Below, piece after piece: positions 53,996 to 62,871 of a stretch of DNA of 64,000 nt (positions are counted from its first letter, which is position 1; the number at the start of each line of letters is the position of its first letter). The translations under genes were made by a program, and so were the position numbers. Below the pieces are notes generated by a model, which did no database searches, was not told the origin of the DNA, and was given only the letters and a program-made list of their open reading frames with translations. The DNA is taken from the NCBI RefSeq assembly GCF_002021565.1, contig NZ_MSZX01000010.1, positions 62,027 to 126,026 on the forward strand, in the 5' to 3' direction. Source of the stretch: Paenibacillus selenitireducens (GTDB lineage: Bacteria > Bacillota > Bacilli > Paenibacillales > Paenibacillaceae).

Positions 53996-54414
53996 CGCTG
54001 TGAATCTCCCCTATCTTCCACCGCTTCATATTGTACTTCAATGACATTCCCCTCCGGATCCCGAATAGAAGAAGGTTGATAGGCTGTCTTCAGATGAATA
54101 GCATGCACATCCCATGAATCGAGATCCATCGACGGATCAAATGACATCCCCTCCACAGTCAACTTCACCCCCACTTGGCGAATATCTGCAATGGATTGAA
54201 GAATGGTCGCGCGAGATACATTCGGTGACGTTAACTCCATCGTTGTCGTAGTTATTTCACGATCGGAAGCAGACAGATATTGATAGTTATGATCAATCGC
54301 TTTTGTGATATCCTTGGATAGGTCCCATGAGATCGTTAGCGAAACGATAAATAAAACGACAGAAACACTCCCCCATAACATGTTGCGTAGATGGTTGCCT
54401 AACATCTCCAGCAA
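53992..54414 (-). CDS. Pilin-like membrane-anchored protein (seventh gene of the Tad-like operon)
   Basis: A 140-residue protein with a hydrophobic N-terminal helix (GSVSVVLFIVSLTISW, residues about 15-30) and a polar domain of about 100 residues. It has SASDREITTTTMELTSPNVSR and ends RGDSQR. It starts with TTG 54414, or ATG 54405, six bases after the preceding gene; neither start has a good ribosome binding site, so coupling to the upstream gene is likely. No conserved family was recognised. Confidence 0.55.
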   Translation of the reverse strand: MLEMLGNHLRNMLWGSVSVVLFIVSLTISWDLSKDITKAIDHNYQYLSASDREITTTTMELTSPNVSRATILQSIADIRQVGVKLTVEGMSFDPSMDLDSWDVHAIHLKTAYQPSSIRDPEGNVIEVQYEAVEDRGDSQR

Positions 54415-54420
54415 CCCACT

Positions 54421-54906
54421 TTAGTTTTGTTCAAAAATAATTCCACGGATTACATTGCTGCGATCTGTAACGATTTTTGCTTTAAATTTCCCGCTCGGAT
54501 TCACATAATCTTTTTTGGACTCATCTGATGCTTCTGTCAGATTACCCGTCGCATCGGTACCTTCAACAACAGAACCAAAGTCAGGGTTATCTACAGCCCC
54601 ATTCGTATTAATTGTTTTGCCATACCAGGATCCTGCGCGGTTTTTCCCCGTTACGATTTGAATACCGAATTGTTCTTTATCTGCAAATTTGCGTAATGCA
54701 TTTACGACTTGGGAGCCGCTCACAACTGTATTATCATATACTGTATAAGCAGTCTGGGAGAGTTCTGTCTGAATATTGGAAAAGTTGTTCTGCGCCGTCT
54801 TCGTTGCTTCCTGTGCCGATATAAACAAAACAACCGCAATTGTAATTAATGCAATAGCAAGAAAGATTCCTGCTGCCATAACCAAAGCTTTTTGTGCGTT
54901 ACCCAT
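54421..54906 (-). CDS. Probable major pilin-like protein of the Tad-like operon
   Basis: A 161-residue protein with one hydrophobic helix right at the N-terminus (residues about 8-30, VMAAGIFLAIALITIAVVLF), a helix continuing as ISAQEATKTAQNNFSNIQTEL, and a soluble C-terminal domain. A helix that starts in the membrane and extends outward is typical of pilins. Flp pilins are shorter and carry a Gly-x4-Glu-Tyr cleavage site, which is absent. TadE-type or pseudopilin identity is an inference from the operon. The gene lies 17 bases after the TadB-TadC-like gene. Its ATG has a modest GGATGGGTTAATCG leader. Confidence 0.6.
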   Translation of the reverse strand: MGNAQKALVMAAGIFLAIALITIAVVLFISAQEATKTAQNNFSNIQTELSQTAYTVYDNTVVSGSQVVNALRKFADKEQFGIQIVTGKNRAGSWYGKTINTNGAVDNPDFGSVVEGTDATGNLTEASDESKKDYVNPSGKFKAKIVTDRSNVIRGIIFEQN

Positions 54907-54923
54907 ACGATTAACCCATCCTT

Positions 54924-57008
54924 TTAATTATTTTTTTGAATTTGTTCGTAATAATTCTGCATTTGATTCATGCTTGTATAGACAAGCGGAAATACAAGGT
55001 ACAAAAATATCAATGCATACAAGGGCATAAACCCTATCATCTGACCCCAGCTAGACTTCGAATCCAGAACCCGCTCTGCTTCTTGTTTCCGTTGTTCTCG
55101 GTAATAGGCTTGTTCAGCATCCAGATCATCAAAAGCATCGCGGACTGGAATTTTATCCACCGCCAGTAACAACTTCTCAATCACTCGAACGAATGGTACA
55201 TAGGTGACTTGATCCTTTAATTCCTCAAGGGCTTGTTCAGCACCCGCTTCATAATGAAGCAAGCATACCTGGAGAGGTTCTTTGAATAATGACGCGAACC
55301 GTTCCAGCCACTCAACCATATTCTCGACCGATATTCGCTCCATTTGGGATAGAATTCCGATCATCGTAAGGAACTGATCCACTTCGTTTTTCATATCCAT
55401 TGCACGTAACCGTTTCTGGAACCATAAGATGAACATCGGGAGATAATAGCCTAACCATCCGACTAAAATGCTCAGCAATACTTCCCACCACTTCAGGTAT
55501 TCTTGTTGACGGAGCATGATTTTGTTCATCATGACGTTGATATGTTCTTTCCATTCGGATTCTGTACGATATTTCAATGATGATCTGGACAAGGATTGCG
55601 CCACATATTCCCGAACATCCCCTGTCTCATCTAACGATCGTTGAATGATTTCCTGCTCCACTTGGTTGCGTTCCTTCATCTTCTGCTGTTCAATCGCACT
55701 CGTCTGCCCAAGCAGCATGCCTGACGCAGACGTCACCTGCAAGATCTGATGGGTCCCCACATCATGAAGATAGGAACAAAAGAGTAACGTTGCTAGACCT
55801 GTACCGAACGCATACACTAGCCGATGTAATGTGAACCATTCCATAGGCAGCGGCGAGTTCCCATCCTTTAACAGAAGCCGGATTCGAGCATAGGATTTCG
55901 AAAAATACTGTGGCATGCATGCATCCACGACAGGTCTGACAAATCTCAGATTGTATATCGCTTTTTCCCAAGTCGTTTTACGCTTCACTCGCGCATACTT
56001 ACCCTCATCATTCTCTTGGATCTTACGCAATAAGACATACGATACAAGAATCGTGATGTAGACCAATGCTTTCATGAGAACACCAAGTTTCGAATCATAG
56101 AACTGTCCCATGGCGATGAAATGATTGCGGGCCCACCTTTCAAACGGTTCTGCGAATAGTACCGGTGCAACAGCAATCAGGGTCAGGCTGCGTAATAAGT
56201 AACTCAGTTTCTCTCTGCGCAATAATTCCATCTGCACTTCTTGGGTGAGCTTTGTCAACGCATTTAAGTACAACGAACCGGATTGAAGCACTTTATCGCC
56301 ATATTCCAAAATAAGATAAGAGATCCCTGCGAAACCTTTCAAAAATCGATTTAGCGCAACTTCATAATATTGCTCTAATTCCACCTCAGCTTCTGCCGAA
56401 GTCAAGATATCATAGATTCGCCTGCCATGTTGACCCGCTTCATGTGTCGTATGCTCGGAAGCATCCATAATCGCTTCCTCCACCATGCCATGGGCATGAT
56501 AATAATGACGAACATCTCCTAGCAAATGTACGAACTGTCTTAACAATCGATTCTCCACACGATGTACAAGCATATCGATCATCGTATTATTCATGATCAG
56601 AACGCTTAACAAAACCATGATAAATGAGGTAAGACTCTGCTTCATCACCAGGAGTAAAACAAACGTAATCAAAAGAATAACAAGCGTTAACACGACGATA
56701 TGAACTGTTTCTTTCCGCATCGTTAGTTCGTCATAGGCATGAATACTCGCAATCCTTCTTCTCACTTTGCGAACGTATTTACGAACCAGAGGAATGCGTG
56801 AGAGAAACACATACAAGCGCTGATACATAAAATTCAATTGCTCTCGCCATTTCTTCACACGAACGCGTTCCCAGGCTTGTCTGGTACCCCACTGCGGACT
56901 TGAAGGTGCTGCTTGTCTACGTTCCAGCATGCGGTAGCCTGCGAACAGCAAGAAAGCAAGAATAACCGAAATGCCCAATATGGCATAAAGTATGGACTTA
57001 GTCGCCAA
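54924..57008 (-). CDS. TadB/TadC-like inner-membrane platform protein, apparently fused
   Basis: A 694-residue integral membrane protein with about eight predicted helices, concentrated at residues 8-25, 105-150, 285-345, 405-430, 540-565 and 670-690. Two T2SSF-like cytoplasmic regions can be read, one around FLKGFAGISYLILEYGDKV and one around DQFLTMIGILSQMERISVEN to VTYVPFVRVIEKL. Classical Tad systems use two separate proteins, TadB and TadC, of about 300 residues each; the length and duplicated pattern here suggest one chain replaces both. The start at TTG 57008 has GGAGGGG five bases ahead and overlaps the ATPase gene by eleven bases. It should form the platform on which the ATPase acts. 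Confidence 0.7.
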   Translation of the reverse strand: MATKSILYAILGISVILAFLLFAGYRMLERRQAAPSSPQWGTRQAWERVRVKKWREQLNFMYQRLYVFLSRIPLVRKYVRKVRRRIASIHAYDELTMRKETVHIVVLTLVILLITFVLLLVMKQSLTSFIMVLLSVLIMNNTMIDMLVHRVENRLLRQFVHLLGDVRHYYHAHGMVEEAIMDASEHTTHEAGQHGRRIYDILTSAEAEVELEQYYEVALNRFLKGFAGISYLILEYGDKVLQSGSLYLNALTKLTQEVQMELLRREKLSYLLRSLTLIAVAPVLFAEPFERWARNHFIAMGQFYDSKLGVLMKALVYITILVSYVLLRKIQENDEGKYARVKRKTTWEKAIYNLRFVRPVVDACMPQYFSKSYARIRLLLKDGNSPLPMEWFTLHRLVYAFGTGLATLLFCSYLHDVGTHQILQVTSASGMLLGQTSAIEQQKMKERNQVEQEIIQRSLDETGDVREYVAQSLSRSSLKYRTESEWKEHINVMMNKIMLRQQEYLKWWEVLLSILVGWLGYYLPMFILWFQKRLRAMDMKNEVDQFLTMIGILSQMERISVENMVEWLERFASLFKEPLQVCLLHYEAGAEQALEELKDQVTYVPFVRVIEKLLLAVDKIPVRDAFDDLDAEQAYYREQRKQEAERVLDSKSSWGQMIGFMPLYALIFLYLVFPLVYTSMNQMQNYYEQIQKNN

Positions 57009-58809
57009 GATCACCCCTCCAATGTTGATCCATAAATGCGTAGAAGTTGGATGTATCCTGAACCGTCATATGTTCGATCATGTCACGAACACTGCGTTCG
57101 GACAGTCGGCTTCCAGCCCAATAAGCACCATCACGATATTCGATAATATTTCTAGCTTCAAACGTGGGAGCACCTTCAAGTGGAATACATTCGGTAATGC
57201 GTTCAATATATCGATGACCGTTCCGATCCATACGAAGATGAACATCGAATCCAATCACATTGACAACCTGCTGCTCAGCGATATGCTCGTTCGAGAACAC
57301 GCCCGTTTTCAACAACGAGTTACGCAATGAAAATACGAGATCCTTAAATGTCTTGGCATGATGCGTGAACAAGGTGAATAAGCTTGCTACCTGTGCAGAC
57401 TGAATAACCCACGAAGCCACAGGATCTGTTGCAGCTTCGCCAATAATATTGACGGCGCCATCGGTTTTTTTCTGTACGTCAAGTCCGTCTTGACCACGGA
57501 TGTGATCTGTTTCTCGAAAGCTCAGAATATTCCGGTACGGATAAATTTTGCGAAGATGAAGCTCAAAGGCCATTTCTTGCACCCGCAAAGTTAATGTGCC
57601 ATAGATATGTTTGACTAAAGCCATTAACAGTGTGGTCTTCCCGCTCCCTTGTTGACCTGTAATTGCCGTTATTCTCGCCCCTTTCATTAAGTACTTCAGC
57701 AATCCAATAACCATCTCAGCATTCGGATCTTGAATCAACGATTCGAGCGTTGCGCGTGGAATATCGAACTTACGAACAAAAAACGCCCAAGATTCTGCAA
57801 AATGCGGACGAACAACAACGACACGCGAACCGTCCTTCATTTCATTTACTTTATAACCTACCGTCTCGGATAATTGGCCCGGGTTATTATATTTATAAAT
57901 GTTCTGACACACACGCTTTAGCTCTTGTTCCGAACCGAAACTTAAAAAAGACAAATGAATCGACTTCCCGCGATAAAAGATCCAAATGCTATCATACGAT
58001 TTGGGTATCGTATTCCTCTCCTGTATAGGCTCTCCTGTCATCTGACCGGCTAGATCCATCATGGATGTCCATGCCGGATGTCCCGATACACCGCCCGATA
58101 CACCATCGATTCGCATGTCTCGGATTTCATCAATCACACTAAACCCTTTATAGGACTGATAAATACGCTGGACGATAATATGTAACTTCTGCTCAAAGGA
58201 TAAGGTACGTGCTTCCTTCTGATAAATTCTGCGAATATCTTCCGCTGTAATTCGATAGCTCTCAACATCACCATTTTCTGATGAATACATCGGACAATCC
58301 AAATGATAGGTCTGTATCAGATGGGATAATGTATTCAATCCATGATGCTGCTTATTAATAAATAGGATGATTTCAAATAAATCCTGATCCGTACAACGAT
58401 CAACATCTTCAAACGGGATAATCTGATTCATATGTTCCTCTGTAAGACCATACGTTTGTTGCAACAAATCATAAATTAAGTCCTTAACAAATTGTTTGTC
58501 TTGAATGTCCCCGTAAACACAGCCTTTTAAAGCTCGCTTCAACTCAAGTCGTTTATTGTTCCTACGACGTAATTCCTCACCGGATAGACCTCGTGCATAT
58601 AAATTCTCATTCACATGTTCATGCAGAAATTCTTTCACATAAGTCGTCATCTGCTCGATCGAATAATATTGATCATGCCATACCGCTGGAGAACCCTTCG
58701 ACACGACATTCTTGGACCTTTGTTTTGAGATTTTAAAATACAATAACGTGATAACCATCCCGATGATGATGACAATAACCCCAATATTCAGTAGGGGATG
58801 AAGCGCCAT
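56998..58809 (-). CDS. TadA/CpaF-like secretion ATPase with N-terminal membrane anchor
   Basis: A 603-residue ATPase. Residues about 8-26 form a transmembrane helix, unusual because TadA ATPases are normally soluble and shorter. The N-terminal domain (about 50-240) includes FSVIDEIRDMRIDGVSGGVS, equivalent to the substrate-facing domain. Walker A is GQQGSGKTT (385-393), an Asp-box region lies near 430-445, Walker B-like GAVNIIGEAA is at 451-460 and the His-box reads FTHHAKT (481-487). These motifs identify a hexameric secretion/pilus ATPase (VirB11/PilT superfamily). The Walker B segment ends IIGEAA, not the typical VGEVRG. It overlaps the platform gene. Confidence 0.85.
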   Translation of the reverse strand: MALHPLLNIGVIVIIIGMVITLLYFKISKQRSKNVVSKGSPAVWHDQYYSIEQMTTYVKEFLHEHVNENLYARGLSGEELRRRNNKRLELKRALKGCVYGDIQDKQFVKDLIYDLLQQTYGLTEEHMNQIIPFEDVDRCTDQDLFEIILFINKQHHGLNTLSHLIQTYHLDCPMYSSENGDVESYRITAEDIRRIYQKEARTLSFEQKLHIIVQRIYQSYKGFSVIDEIRDMRIDGVSGGVSGHPAWTSMMDLAGQMTGEPIQERNTIPKSYDSIWIFYRGKSIHLSFLSFGSEQELKRVCQNIYKYNNPGQLSETVGYKVNEMKDGSRVVVVRPHFAESWAFFVRKFDIPRATLESLIQDPNAEMVIGLLKYLMKGARITAITGQQGSGKTTLLMALVKHIYGTLTLRVQEMAFELHLRKIYPYRNILSFRETDHIRGQDGLDVQKKTDGAVNIIGEAATDPVASWVIQSAQVASLFTLFTHHAKTFKDLVFSLRNSLLKTGVFSNEHIAEQQVVNVIGFDVHLRMDRNGHRYIERITECIPLEGAPTFEARNIIEYRDGAYWAGSRLSERSVRDMIEHMTVQDTSNFYAFMDQHWRGDLGD

Positions 58810-58812
58810 GCT

Positions 58813-59640
58813 CTAAGCTCCTTTCTCACAAAAGAGCCTGGAGTGGATTCCTGTATGCTTCAGAATCGCATCAGCTAATTTGCGGACATCCCTTATGAAA
58901 GGGGCGTTCGGATGACGGCTGGAAACATTACGGTGTCTTAATAAAAATTCCATGACGCTATGATCATTACATGCATCCATAAAATCGACGCAATGCGGGA
59001 TCGTATATAACTCTTGAACGAACTTATATCTTCGAGCGATATTACGTGCCGTATACTTTGAATGGGCATTATATTGACCTAGGACAAAAACGCAATTCTT
59101 TTCTTTTAATAAGTCAGTAAGCTCCTGATATTCTTGTAATCGATCTAATAGGACTGCATTCTGATTTAAATTAATGACTACCATATCTGATTGTTGTAGC
59201 ATATGAACGGTATTCAATTGCCCTAGACCACTATTCACATCAATCATCACAAGATCATAGCCTCGCTTGGCTTGGTCAAAAATATCAATCCACTCCCCTT
59301 GATGATCAATCGAATCCGCGGGATGATTAGACCCCGTCAATAAATCCAGACGTTGATATAGCAACGGAACTGTATAATCAGATACATTCAAAGACGTTAA
59401 TCGCTGATTACGTGCTAACCGCTCTAAGGCATCTAATCCTGATATTTGAAATGTCGTACCCAAAGATTCCAAGGTATCTTTTAAAAGTGCCGGTTCTAGT
59501 ATTGAATAAGAGCCGTGTGTATGACCAATGAGCGACCGAATGGTGCTTTCCAGTCCGATCATACATGCCGTTGCCATTAAATTTGATGTTGTACCTGTTT
59601 GTCCATGGACGGGTCCCCAAAAGACAACTTGCTTTCCCAT
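58813..59640 (-). CDS. TadZ/CpaE-like P-loop ATPase of the Tad-like operon
   Basis: A 275-residue protein with a deviant Walker A motif GPVHGQTGTTSN at residues about 9-20. Its GxTGTT ending is the MinD/ParA-type form, with Thr in the place of the usual Lys-Ser/Thr. A Walker B-like YDLVMIDVNSGLG lies near residue 138. CpaE/TadZ proteins position and localise Tad machines at the cell pole or membrane. C-terminal DACNDHSVMEFLLRH has no known motif. It is one base after the preceding gene, with AAAAGGAG. Confidence 0.75.
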   Translation of the reverse strand: MGKQVVFWGPVHGQTGTTSNLMATACMIGLESTIRSLIGHTHGSYSILEPALLKDTLESLGTTFQISGLDALERLARNQRLTSLNVSDYTVPLLYQRLDLLTGSNHPADSIDHQGEWIDIFDQAKRGYDLVMIDVNSGLGQLNTVHMLQQSDMVVINLNQNAVLLDRLQEYQELTDLLKEKNCVFVLGQYNAHSKYTARNIARRYKFVQELYTIPHCVDFMDACNDHSVMEFLLRHRNVSSRHPNAPFIRDVRKLADAILKHTGIHSRLFCEKGA

Positions 59641-59641
59641 T

Positions 59642-60337
59642 TCATCTTCTCCTTTTGGCTTGTTTGAATGCTTGCTTCACGCTTCGTAGATCAAGGGTTG
59701 TCAATTGTACCGTAAGCTCGAGTAACTTGTGTATATACGCTCTTGGCAGCCCTTGGAGTTGAATGCTTTCTGCATATTGATTATCGATAAATCTTTCGAA
59801 CAACTTCTCGTCAAAATGTATTCTATAGATATTCTCCGACCATCGTAACGCGAATGCTCCATACATCTCCTCAACGTACCTTTCTTGAATACTTGAAATA
59901 ACGAAAGGGATATACAAATGGATAAATTCGATCGTTGGCTTGGACGTTTCGATGAGCTGGGATACAATATACAGATTGCGATGGAAGCTGCCTTTCTCAA
60001 CATTCGTTACGATGACATGTGAATCAAACTCCGAAAGTTTACATCCTGTAAGAAACCCAATATCGTCAGACTGCATCATGACATATCCATATTTGTCAAC
60101 ATGACGATCTAACCATGTTAACGCTTCTTGATAGGTTGCGAATTGATTGCCCAAATCAAATCCATCTAACTCCACCACCGGTCCAACATCCGTCAATGAT
60201 GATACATAATGCGATGTATTGCGCGCTCGCGTTCCATCAATCAAGAGCGTACGATCCCCTGTATGTGCTAGCACTTTACAGACCGATAACATGAAATCAC
60301 TTTGTTCACAGCTGCCGATCACGATGATTTTTCTCAT
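59642..60337 (-). CDS. TadZ-like protein lacking a functional P-loop
   Basis: A 231-residue protein with the same strand-helix start as MinD/TadZ proteins (MRKIIVIGSCEQSDFMLSVC), but the Gly-rich GxxGxGKS/T loop is replaced by SCEQSDF. YGYVMMQSDDIG lies where Walker B would be. It therefore looks like a structural or regulatory relative that does not bind ATP. Its ATG overlaps the SAF gene by four bases (ATGA). The start of the following gene is one base past its stop. Function is inferred from neighbours. Confidence 0.65.
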   Translation of the reverse strand: MRKIIVIGSCEQSDFMLSVCKVLAHTGDRTLLIDGTRARNTSHYVSSLTDVGPVVELDGFDLGNQFATYQEALTWLDRHVDKYGYVMMQSDDIGFLTGCKLSEFDSHVIVTNVEKGSFHRNLYIVSQLIETSKPTIEFIHLYIPFVISSIQERYVEEMYGAFALRWSENIYRIHFDEKLFERFIDNQYAESIQLQGLPRAYIHKLLELTVQLTTLDLRSVKQAFKQAKRRR

Positions 60338-61359
60338 GGGAGCACCGGACCTTCTATGGGATCCTGATCTAGACCTGATTGCTGTTCAAATACCTGCGTC
60401 TGATCCGGGGTCACAGGTTCAACCAAATCGTTCTTCGATGGAGACAATGAATTTTCTATAGGTTGCGTGGATGGATGGCTTGCATTCAACTGCGTGTCAT
60501 TCGTATGATCTTGAATCGGTTGTCTTGGTGATTGGCCCCCGCTCATGCTTAATTGTTGCTCTAGGGCTTTTTCAAGTTTCTGCCGAGCTACTTTGGCTAG
60601 TGCTGTCTTCGCCTTCTCAAGGATGTTCAGATCCGTCTCGATCAGATCCAATACTTCAGCATTGGAAGGATAATTGATAATCGAAGCGGACTGCATCTCA
60701 GGGTCGACATACGTTAAGGCGTAAATAGATCCATGATGAATCATCGCGTCCACCATCGCACTCGACATCATCAGAATTTCTTGTTCATTTAACTGGACGC
60801 TTACAATATTCGAGCCCATAAGCTGCACTTTCTTCTTAGACAACACGATGTAATCTTGACCCGTAGGAAATTGGATCCGAACATCCATCACATCTTGATT
60901 GCTGAGATGAAGGGGCAAGATAATTTGCGCGAATTGTTCATGGCGTAAATCTGTCGGAGTAACTTGGTCTGTATACAACATAGACTTCATGATCGGCGTG
61001 TTCTGCGCCAAATCAATTTTGGCTATTTTACCAATAAGCTCCTCTTTGTTCGTAACTAAATTGGCTGCAGCCGCCTCGATCGTAACATCCCGCTGCACAA
61101 TATCCTTCGCCATAATTTTGCTGCCTGCCATAATTCCTGATTTCATAACCCACGCTTTCTTGAATTGAGCTTGCTGCTGCTTCTGAGCTTCTTGCAGCTT
61201 CGAAATCCGTTGTTCATATTGCTCGTTAATATCCTTTTTTACCTGTTGAATATGAAATTGCCAATAGATCATATAACTGACAAAGAGCGTACCCATGATT
61301 GAAGCTCCTATAAGTCCGGCAACCCACAAGTTTTTAGTCCTCTGTCTAATTTTTGACAT
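60334..61359 (-). CDS. CpaB/RcpC-like SAF-domain membrane protein
   Basis: A 341-residue protein. TM helix at about residues 14-34 (LIGASIMGTLFVSYMIYW), a Gln-rich coiled coil (about 40-70; KLQEAQKQQQAQFKK), then a SAF domain with VTIEAAAANLVTNKEELIGKI and IDLAQNTPIMKSMLY. QFAQIILPLHLSNQDVMDVRI is like CpaB proteins of Tad and Flp pilus loci. The C-terminal about 80 residues are Gln/Ser/Pro-rich and probably disordered. ATG 61359 with GAAGGAG overlaps the kinase-ATPase gene by 14 bases. In didermal Tad systems this protein faces the periplasm; here it should face the wall. Confidence 0.75.
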   Translation of the reverse strand: MSKIRQRTKNLWVAGLIGASIMGTLFVSYMIYWQFHIQQVKKDINEQYEQRISKLQEAQKQQQAQFKKAWVMKSGIMAGSKIMAKDIVQRDVTIEAAAANLVTNKEELIGKIAKIDLAQNTPIMKSMLYTDQVTPTDLRHEQFAQIILPLHLSNQDVMDVRIQFPTGQDYIVLSKKKVQLMGSNIVSVQLNEQEILMMSSAMVDAMIHHGSIYALTYVDPEMQSASIINYPSNAEVLDLIETDLNILEKAKTALAKVARQKLEKALEQQLSMSGGQSPRQPIQDHTNDTQLNASHPSTQPIENSLSPSKNDLVEPVTPDQTQVFEQQSGLDQDPIEGPVLP

Positions 61360-62848
61360 TCCTTCTGCTCCTTCTTGAAAATAAGAACTTTCCAAAACCT
61401 TTCTTATGTTGTGGGGAAACGAAATCTAATGGGACAATATGTGATAATACCGCGCTGGTAGCCTCCATGGTCTGGAACGGGTCCGAATGATAAGGTATCC
61501 CATGAACATTCGATTGATTTGTTGCTTTCATGACATCCTTTATCGTCTGGCTTGCTGCTAGCGGTATAAAATAAACCCATCGAGATGATTCTCTGTACTC
61601 CGACATCGAAGCTGCAAACCGAATCAGATCTGGCTGACGCCATTCTGCCCCAGAAGCGACGATGATAGATAGATTCGCTCTCAGAAACTCTTCATGCACG
61701 CCCCCATCTGAAACCCCTAGATCCAGAATTAACGTGTCATATCCATGATGAAGCAATGAAACGAAATTCCTTGTGTGGGAGAACGGATAATAATCTACAC
61801 CTCGAATCGTAAACATGGCATCCGAATCCTCTACCGATCCACCTTCATATACTTCATGAATACGTCGAAATGCTTGTGAGGGTATGCCCTCGATAATCGC
61901 TATCCGTTGTTTCTCACTAGCCAGATAATATGCCAGCAATATTGCGGAATGGGTTGTCCCCGTTCCAGTATCGACGCCAGTGAGTGCTATGGTTCCTGTT
62001 CCCCGCCAACGTGTACCACTCGATGACTCGGTGATGATGTTGGATTGATTCCCCAGTGCCATAAACCGCTTATGGACATCCAGTGCACTCGCTGGCCGTA
62101 AACCGGAATCCACCTGCAATAATTGCTCAAGGACGGTTCGAAAAGCTGCTGGTACATCCGCAGGTATGCAATCCTCTACATCTCTTTCCCACTTCGTCGC
62201 TCTTCCTGACGTAATTAGATACAACAGCAGCGCACCCAACCCATATAAATCGCTGCGAGCATCCGTCTGTCTGCCTGCATACTGTTCTGGTGCCGCGAAT
62301 CCTACGGTTCCCAAGCAAAGAGTATCGTCCTCTTGATTCGGCTTGAATTGTCTTGCAATGCCAAAATCAATCAATCGAATCTGACCGTGAACATCCATCA
62401 TCACATTCGATGGCTTTAAATCCCGATATACAATGGGCGGTTTTCGTTCATGAAGGTATTGCAATACTTCACATAATTGAAGTGCATAACGGAGTACATG
62501 TTCAAATGGCAAAGTCCGTTCCATACGTTGAAAATAGGCGGCTAACGTCTCTCCAGCGATATAATCCATGAACAAGTACATATATCCGTCTTCATCCGGA
62601 CCCATAAAATCCACGATTTGAGGCAAATAGGGATGGTTCAGCTGAATTAACATATCTGCCTCTGCTGTGATGCCAGCCACATCTCCGGGAAAAAGTAATC
62701 GAGTTTCCTTTACGGCCCAACGTTTCCCCTTTAACTTCAAATCCTCTACCACATAGACATAACTCATCCCTCCTTCGCCAATGCGTTGACTTACCCGATA
62801 TCGACCTCCTAGTACCTGATTTACTTGAAGCTTAGATATCCATTTCAT
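61346..62848 (-). CDS. Ser/Thr kinase fused to a TadZ/CpaE-like P-loop domain
   Basis: A 500-residue soluble protein, first gene of the Tad-like operon. Residues about 13-265 are a complete Hanks-type kinase: glycine loop GEGGMSYVYV (24-33), catalytic Lys47 (AVKE), YRDLKPSN (Asp143, Lys145, Asn148), DFG (161-163), activation loop with Thr and the APE (186-188). No transmembrane helix or PASTA repeats follow, unlike PrkC. Residues about 285-480 are a separate domain starting IALTGVDTGTGTTHSA, a deviant Walker A like that of CpaE/TadZ, with DTLILDLG (371-378) as Walker B-like. The C-terminus is basic. ATG 62848 with GAGGAG was chosen. It could phosphorylate parts of the Tad apparatus. Confidence 0.85.
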   Translation of the reverse strand: MKWISKLQVNQVLGGRYRVSQRIGEGGMSYVYVVEDLKLKGKRWAVKETRLLFPGDVAGITAEADMLIQLNHPYLPQIVDFMGPDEDGYMYLFMDYIAGETLAAYFQRMERTLPFEHVLRYALQLCEVLQYLHERKPPIVYRDLKPSNVMMDVHGQIRLIDFGIARQFKPNQEDDTLCLGTVGFAAPEQYAGRQTDARSDLYGLGALLLYLITSGRATKWERDVEDCIPADVPAAFRTVLEQLLQVDSGLRPASALDVHKRFMALGNQSNIITESSSGTRWRGTGTIALTGVDTGTGTTHSAILLAYYLASEKQRIAIIEGIPSQAFRRIHEVYEGGSVEDSDAMFTIRGVDYYPFSHTRNFVSLLHHGYDTLILDLGVSDGGVHEEFLRANLSIIVASGAEWRQPDLIRFAASMSEYRESSRWVYFIPLAASQTIKDVMKATNQSNVHGIPYHSDPFQTMEATSAVLSHIVPLDFVSPQHKKGFGKFLFSRRSRRNVKN

Positions 62849-62871
62849 AGCGATAACTCCTCTTGAACGAC

